From Rhizomys pruinosus (Eukaryota; Chordata; Mammalia; Rodentia; Spalacidae): a stretch of DNA of 64,000 nt. Each line of letters opens with the position of its first letter. The stretch's first letter is position 1. Positions 58,575-64,000 of the stretch are shown here, piece after piece. The stretch is taken from positions 929,132-993,131 of the forward strand of contig VZQC01010403.1 of the NCBI GenBank assembly GCA_009823505.1. Direction: 5' to 3'. The notes below the pieces were generated by a model. The model had not been told where the DNA came from. It saw only the letters and a list, made by a program, of their open reading frames with translations, and did not search any database. The translations under genes were made by a program, and so were the position numbers.

Positions 58575-58975
58575 TCCTACGAGCTCTGGGGACCCTGTTC
58601 ATATGAACCTACAGCATTGGTATCAGCATGCATAAGACCCATCCAAGCTCAATCAGACAAAAACACATTATGGAACTGCAGAAATGGGTAACAGAACCCA
58701 ATCTTAGCTGAAGAAATGTTAGCAGCTGATTTCAGTTGGGTGAAGAAGAACTGGCCTTCTATAAGAGAGGAACTCTGGGTAGGCTGAATGGAGCTCGGAG
58801 AATGAACTGGCATTGATGAATGGCTGAGAGAGTAATTTGGCAAAATAGATCCTAACAAAAATGACATAACGCATGAATGGGGGCAGGCAGTGTGGGAGCA
58901 TGCCAATGGAGAAGTGGGTATAAAGGTGATCAAAACTCACTGAAAAAAATTCATTAAAATTTTTGAAAAAAAAAC
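58575..58975 (+). mobile_element. L1 3' UTR, sense, with A-rich end
   Basis: ctctggggaccctgttcata, tgttagcagctgatttcagt, gggggcaggcagtgtgggag and gagaagtgggtataaaggtg, ending in aaaaaaaaac, fit the rodent L1 3' end. Confidence 0.7.
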
Positions 58976-58978
58976 ACT

Positions 58979-59100
58979 AATTGTGGTGGCATCTGCCATA
59001 ATCCCAACATGGGGAAAACAGTTGAACAGACATTTGAGGCTAGCATGGGCCATATAGGTAGTTCTCGTTTCAAAAATGCCAAAATGAAAATAAATAGACT
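58979..59100 (+). mobile_element. Diverged B1-like fragment
   Basis: ttgtggtggcatctgccata, then atcccaacat...ttgaggctagcatgggccat resembles a degraded B1. Confidence 0.4.
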
Positions 59101-59191
59101 AGAATTGAAGAGTGAAAGTACTGGTAATTTTTGTTTTAAAAGAATGCACATTATTGAAGACTAACATTCAGGAAAATGAAAAGAATGCACA

Positions 59192-59315
59192 TTAAGTTCA
59201 GGTGAGGTGGCACAGTGGGTTAAGTTGCTCCACAAGCCACACAGTGACCCGAGCTAATCCCAGAACCCACTTAAAGGTGGAAGGAGAGAACTCTACAAAT
59301 TTGGCCTCTGACCTA

Positions 59316-59346
<31 letters not shown>
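59192..59346 (+). mobile_element. B3 SINE with (CA)n
   Basis: gttcaggtgaggtggcacag, ttaaaggtggaaggagagaa, ttggcctctgacctaga and then (CA)n to about 59346. Confidence 0.75.
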
Positions 59347-59351
<5 letters not shown>

Positions 59352-60994
59352 GATGTGTGGATATTCATGCACCTACACATCGTTATACACAAATACACAA
59401 TAATCATGATTAAGTGTGAAATGTGCACTTTTACCACTAGCACATGAAGTTCTAACAAAACCTTCAAATAATTACATTTGAATCTGTCCAGAACTCACAG
59501 TGATTCATTTTCACAAGTGGAAAGCACATCAGTTGTTTTTCTCATCACTGCAACTAAATAGCTGCAACTTACAGAGGAAGGAGGCATTTCGGTTCAGTTT
59601 CACGGCATAGAGGACACCAAGGTGGAACAGCTCTGTCCATGGTAAACACCCCCCATTCACACACATACACATATACACACATACACACATACACCCTACA
59701 AATGCAAAAGTTTCCACCTCTAAAAACAGTTCCACCACCTGGGGAGTAAGTGATCAAAGACGCAAGCCTGCAGGGGACATTTGACATTCAAACCTAACTG
59801 AAAGCAGCTTTCAATCTTGCTTTCTAACTTGGAATATCTTTGAAGGAAGAATTCAGTCTTCCCCAGGAAAAGAGAATAAGTAACTTGGGTTTGTAAATAT
59901 GTTAACTAAGTATGTGTTCCATGGGCTGTCCATTTAACAGGGGAAGTTTTTATTAGTTTCCAAGAGGCATGAATGGAGATAATTTAAAGATGTAGATTTT
60001 GGTGCCTTCAAATTAGTCAGAGAGAATTCATTCAGTAGTCACCGTCCTGATGCCCTAGGCTGTGTTTTAGTAACAACTACAGATGCTGTCATGGCACATC
60101 CTAACACACGGGGACAGAATGCCAGGCTGTGTAACTAAAAGGTTACTAATTTTCTGCCTATTGAATTTAACCTTGCAATCTTTACAGACAACTGGGGAAA
60201 GGCTTTCCTGTCTGTGACGTGAATTCATTTACTTGCTGCTTTAATTATTTATGATCAGAACACTTGTTTAGTCACTCTTCCAAAGACCATTGTAAATCTA
60301 ATAATGTCTAATTAAAACCCTAGAGATAATCTGTAGCCCTCAATATATCATTTCTAATTTTAAATTCCTCTGTTGAATACTGCAGGCTAAGCTATGATAA
60401 TAGAGGGGAAATATCAAAAGCCAGCCAAAAGGTGGCAACAATGAATTGTCATCAACTCAGTTGATAGCTAACTCAAGTAATAAGAGTAATAAAATAGGCC
60501 TATTTTTCTTTCATTCACATGAAAATAAACTTTATTAAGATTTATATCATGCTTTTGCATTTTATAAGCTGAACGAACTTGAACTAAGAATAAAAACATT
60601 CCTTGTTATGGAGAATACTCACAGTCCTGCCCTTTAACACAGAATTTGATTTGAAATCGCAAAGGGTTTTGGCTGGAGATGGCCTTGCTCTCCCTCAACC
60701 CCTGTACCCAGTGGCCAACTCTACCTCAGTGATAATGGTTATGCTAACTCGAGCTCTGTAGGAGTGCTGCCTATGGTATAGAGTCAGAACCCAAATCTTA
60801 GCAAGGAATGAAATAACAGAATGGAGCACATTTTACCAAATGGGTTTCCTCGTGTATTATTTGCAGATTTCTAAATTATGCTTTTTTGTATGCACTTTGT
60901 AAGTGCATATGTGAAAATTAGCATAAATGTATTTGAGCAAAATGAGAAGTTATTTTGATAAGTATGTTTTCTGTAATAAAGACCATGCCTCTGT
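59347..60994. other. Unannotated intronic sequence
   Basis: No transposon recognised over about 1.6 kb; a short CACACATA run lies at 59654-59692. Confidence 0.4.
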
Positions 60995-61188
60995 TTTTAG
61001 GATATATTTTTATGTGTGTTTCTATCATGTATGTACAGGTACCAGTGGAGGCCAGAAGAGAGGATCAGACACCCTGGAGCTGGAGCTTCAGACAGTTCTG
61101 AGCCATCTGGTATCAGTGCTGGAAACTGAATTCAGGTCCTCTGAAAGAACAGTGAAGGCTCCTAACCACTGAACCATCTCCCTGGCCC
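60995..61188 (-). mobile_element. Old B2/B3 SINE, antisense
   Basis: ggaggccagaagagaggatc, ccctggagctggagcttcag, gaaactgaattcaggtcctc and ccactgaaccatctccctgg. Confidence 0.85.
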
Positions 61189-61504
61189 CAAAGCCATGAT
61201 ATCTTAATTGGACTCAACATGCAATGCAGTAAATATGCTAGAATACTGAAAACAACAAGGAAAGTTGTAGAGGGTAAAAGAAGAGAAAGGCACAAATAAT
61301 GACAAAGAAGTGCATTTTTTCAACTTTTTCATAAAATTCTACAAAATGTTTTATTGGTAAAACGAATTCAAATTCCTAAGGATTTGCTCAAAGAATTTTT
61401 ATCTTAGTTTTTGCTTGAAAAATACCAGGATGGTACATCGTAAAAATTACTATTTTAAAGTTTATTTTTTATATAATAGGTTAAACTTTTACTATTATAA
61501 CAAT
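61189..61504. other. Unannotated intronic sequence
   Basis: AT-rich, nothing recognised. Confidence 0.4.
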
Positions 61505-61830
61505 ATACTGAGGTGATTAAAAAGAGAAGGTTTATGTTAGCTCACAGTTTTGGAGGATTCAGTCTTGTTTGACTAATAGGGTCAAAGTAAGATCATAGTA
61601 AGATAGCAAACCATGTTGGGACCATAATGTAAAGAAAGTCCTCATATTACAGTGTCCAGAAATGATGGAGGAAGGGCTGTGTTCCCTTTGAGGTTCCGTG
61701 CCTATCATCTAACTTCTTCCTGCTGGGCCCTTGGCTTAAAGATCCCCTCACTACCCAATATTGAAATAAGTTATTGATAACCCTTTAACACAGGGGTCTT
61801 TAGAGAACGGCTATACAAAGCACAGCACCC
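61505..61830 (+). mobile_element. Medium-reiteration repeat, old type
   Basis: gaaggtttatgttagctcac, agttttggaggattcagtct and aacacaggggtctttagag match the plan of the copy at 45610. Confidence 0.45.
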
Positions 61831-62960
<1,130 letters not shown>

Positions 62961-63674
62961 TCATGTAAGATTGTCATCATTCTTTCACTTTAAAAAAGTT
63001 TTAATGCCTGTGTTACATTATAATTTAGAGTAAAATTATCGAGGAATTTTTTTAATTTATTTTTATTTTTTTGAGGAAATTTTTTTAAAGTTCAGTTCTA
63101 TTAACTTTGACTAGTGCATACAGCTATGTAACCTCTACCCTAATGGAGATAGAAAGCAGATCTGTTAGACTTAAAGTTTTCTCATGCCCTACGTTTTCAT
63201 TATTCTACAAAGTATCTGGGTATATCACTAACACAAGACCATTTTAAATTAAACTTGACTGTGGTTCTTCAGGTACACAGACAGTGCCCCTGCACTGAAA
63301 CAAGACAGTCTATGTTAAAATCAGATTTCCCCATGGGAGGCCAAGACTCACCTAGGGCAGCATCTGTGGAAGAGACCTGGAAAGCCCTACTCTGCAGACC
63401 TCTGCAGAGGCAGTCTCTGGCAACTGTAGCCTCTACTGTTCGCAGGCTCTTACTTTGCTCTGTAATCTCTATCTTCCTAGGGTCCTCCTACCCTTTCATC
63501 CACGCCCCCCACTCCCCACATGCCACTCTCATTGTGGAGCAAACTTCAATTGCTTGTGTTGTGCTTTTAAAATTGCTTATTTAGGCAACGGGTATCTGAG
63601 ACAAATTACCGGCCTTTCTATCTACCTATGAGGGTCCCCAGGACCTCCTACTTCTGGTGTCCTCCTGCTTCAAA
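62961..63674. other. Unannotated intronic sequence
   Basis: Nothing recognised; the 109-codon frame at 63255 has no familiar motif. Confidence 0.4.
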
Positions 63675-63675
63675 C

Positions 63676-64000
63676 TTTGTTCTAGTTTGCCTTCTTTCTG
63701 CAGCTGTGACAAAACACTCTAACCAAAACCAACTTTGGGAGGGAAGAGTTTATTTGAGTTACATCTCCCAGGTCACAGTTCATCACTTAGGGAACCCAAG
63801 GCAGGATCTCAGGGCAGGAACCTGGAGGCAGGAGCTGAAGCACAGGCCATGGAAGAATGCTTCTTACTGGCTTGCTTCCCTGGCCCATGCTCAGTGTGCT
63901 TTCTTATACAATACAGAACCACCTGCCCAGAGGTTGCACCACCCAGCAGAATGTGGCAGGGATGTCCCTGCATAAGGAAGGCCCTGATAGGTCATTGCAT
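63676..64000 (+). mobile_element. Rodent medium-reiteration repeat (copy 4, runs off the window)
   Basis: tgttctagtttgccttcttt, ctgtgacaaaacactctaac, cagggcaggaacctggaggc and tttcttatacaatacagaac closely match 15411-15660. Confidence 0.75.

Overview
This is a stretch of rodent nuclear genome, almost all intron and interspersed repeat. The SINE families B1, B2, B3, B4/RSINE1-like and ID occur together, which points to a muroid or closely related myomorph rodent. The young B2 copies carry a head-distal sequence (tgtatgaatgtactgtctgc) that differs from the mouse B2 I know, so I do not name a species. There is one unknown base, at 54283.

I can support one protein-coding gene. It runs on the minus strand, right to left, and two of its internal exons lie here: 62450-62560 (111 bp) and 27510-27703 (194 bp). 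Both have canonical splice sites and compatible phases. Together they encode the start of the F5/8 type C (discoidin) domain of a contactin-associated protein, closest to CNTNAP3 (Caspr3), with CNTNAP4 as the alternative paralog. The intron between them is complete and 34,746 bp long. The window also holds the start of the next intron (1-27509) and the end of the previous one (62561-64000). No promoter, first exon or last exon of the gene is visible.

Layout: 1-27.5 kb (intron 3) holds young antisense B2s with clear target-site duplications, MaLR-type LTRs, an L1 ORF2 fragment (about 13-14.1 kb), several retroviral LTR fragments, a B2-B1 chimeric SINE (16.7 kb) and an L2 remnant (25.2 kb). In 27.7-62.4 kb (intron 2) there is an L1 that keeps its 5' monomers, ORF1 and 3' UTR but lacks ORF2 (30.7-32.7 kb), a repeat-poor block (33.0-38.6 kb), a nested SINE pile (39.9-41.2 kb), LTRs, an 11-copy 53-bp minisatellite built from the head of a B2 SINE (49.3-49.8 kb), a tandem duplication of about 0.72 kb of L1/B1 sequence next to the unknown base (53.6-55.1 kb), and a 1.27-kb minisatellite with a unit of about 40 bp (57.3-58.6 kb). 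Intron 1 (62.6-64 kb) holds two further repeats.

I found no bacterial-style system, RNA gene or second functional gene. The most unusual items are the SINE-derived minisatellite, the chimeric SINE, the diagnostic duplication that separates two B2 subfamilies, the duplication beside the N, and a Trp-to-Gln difference at the last codon of the 194-bp exon. Repeat names come from recognising consensus-like text by eye; subfamily names are tentative.
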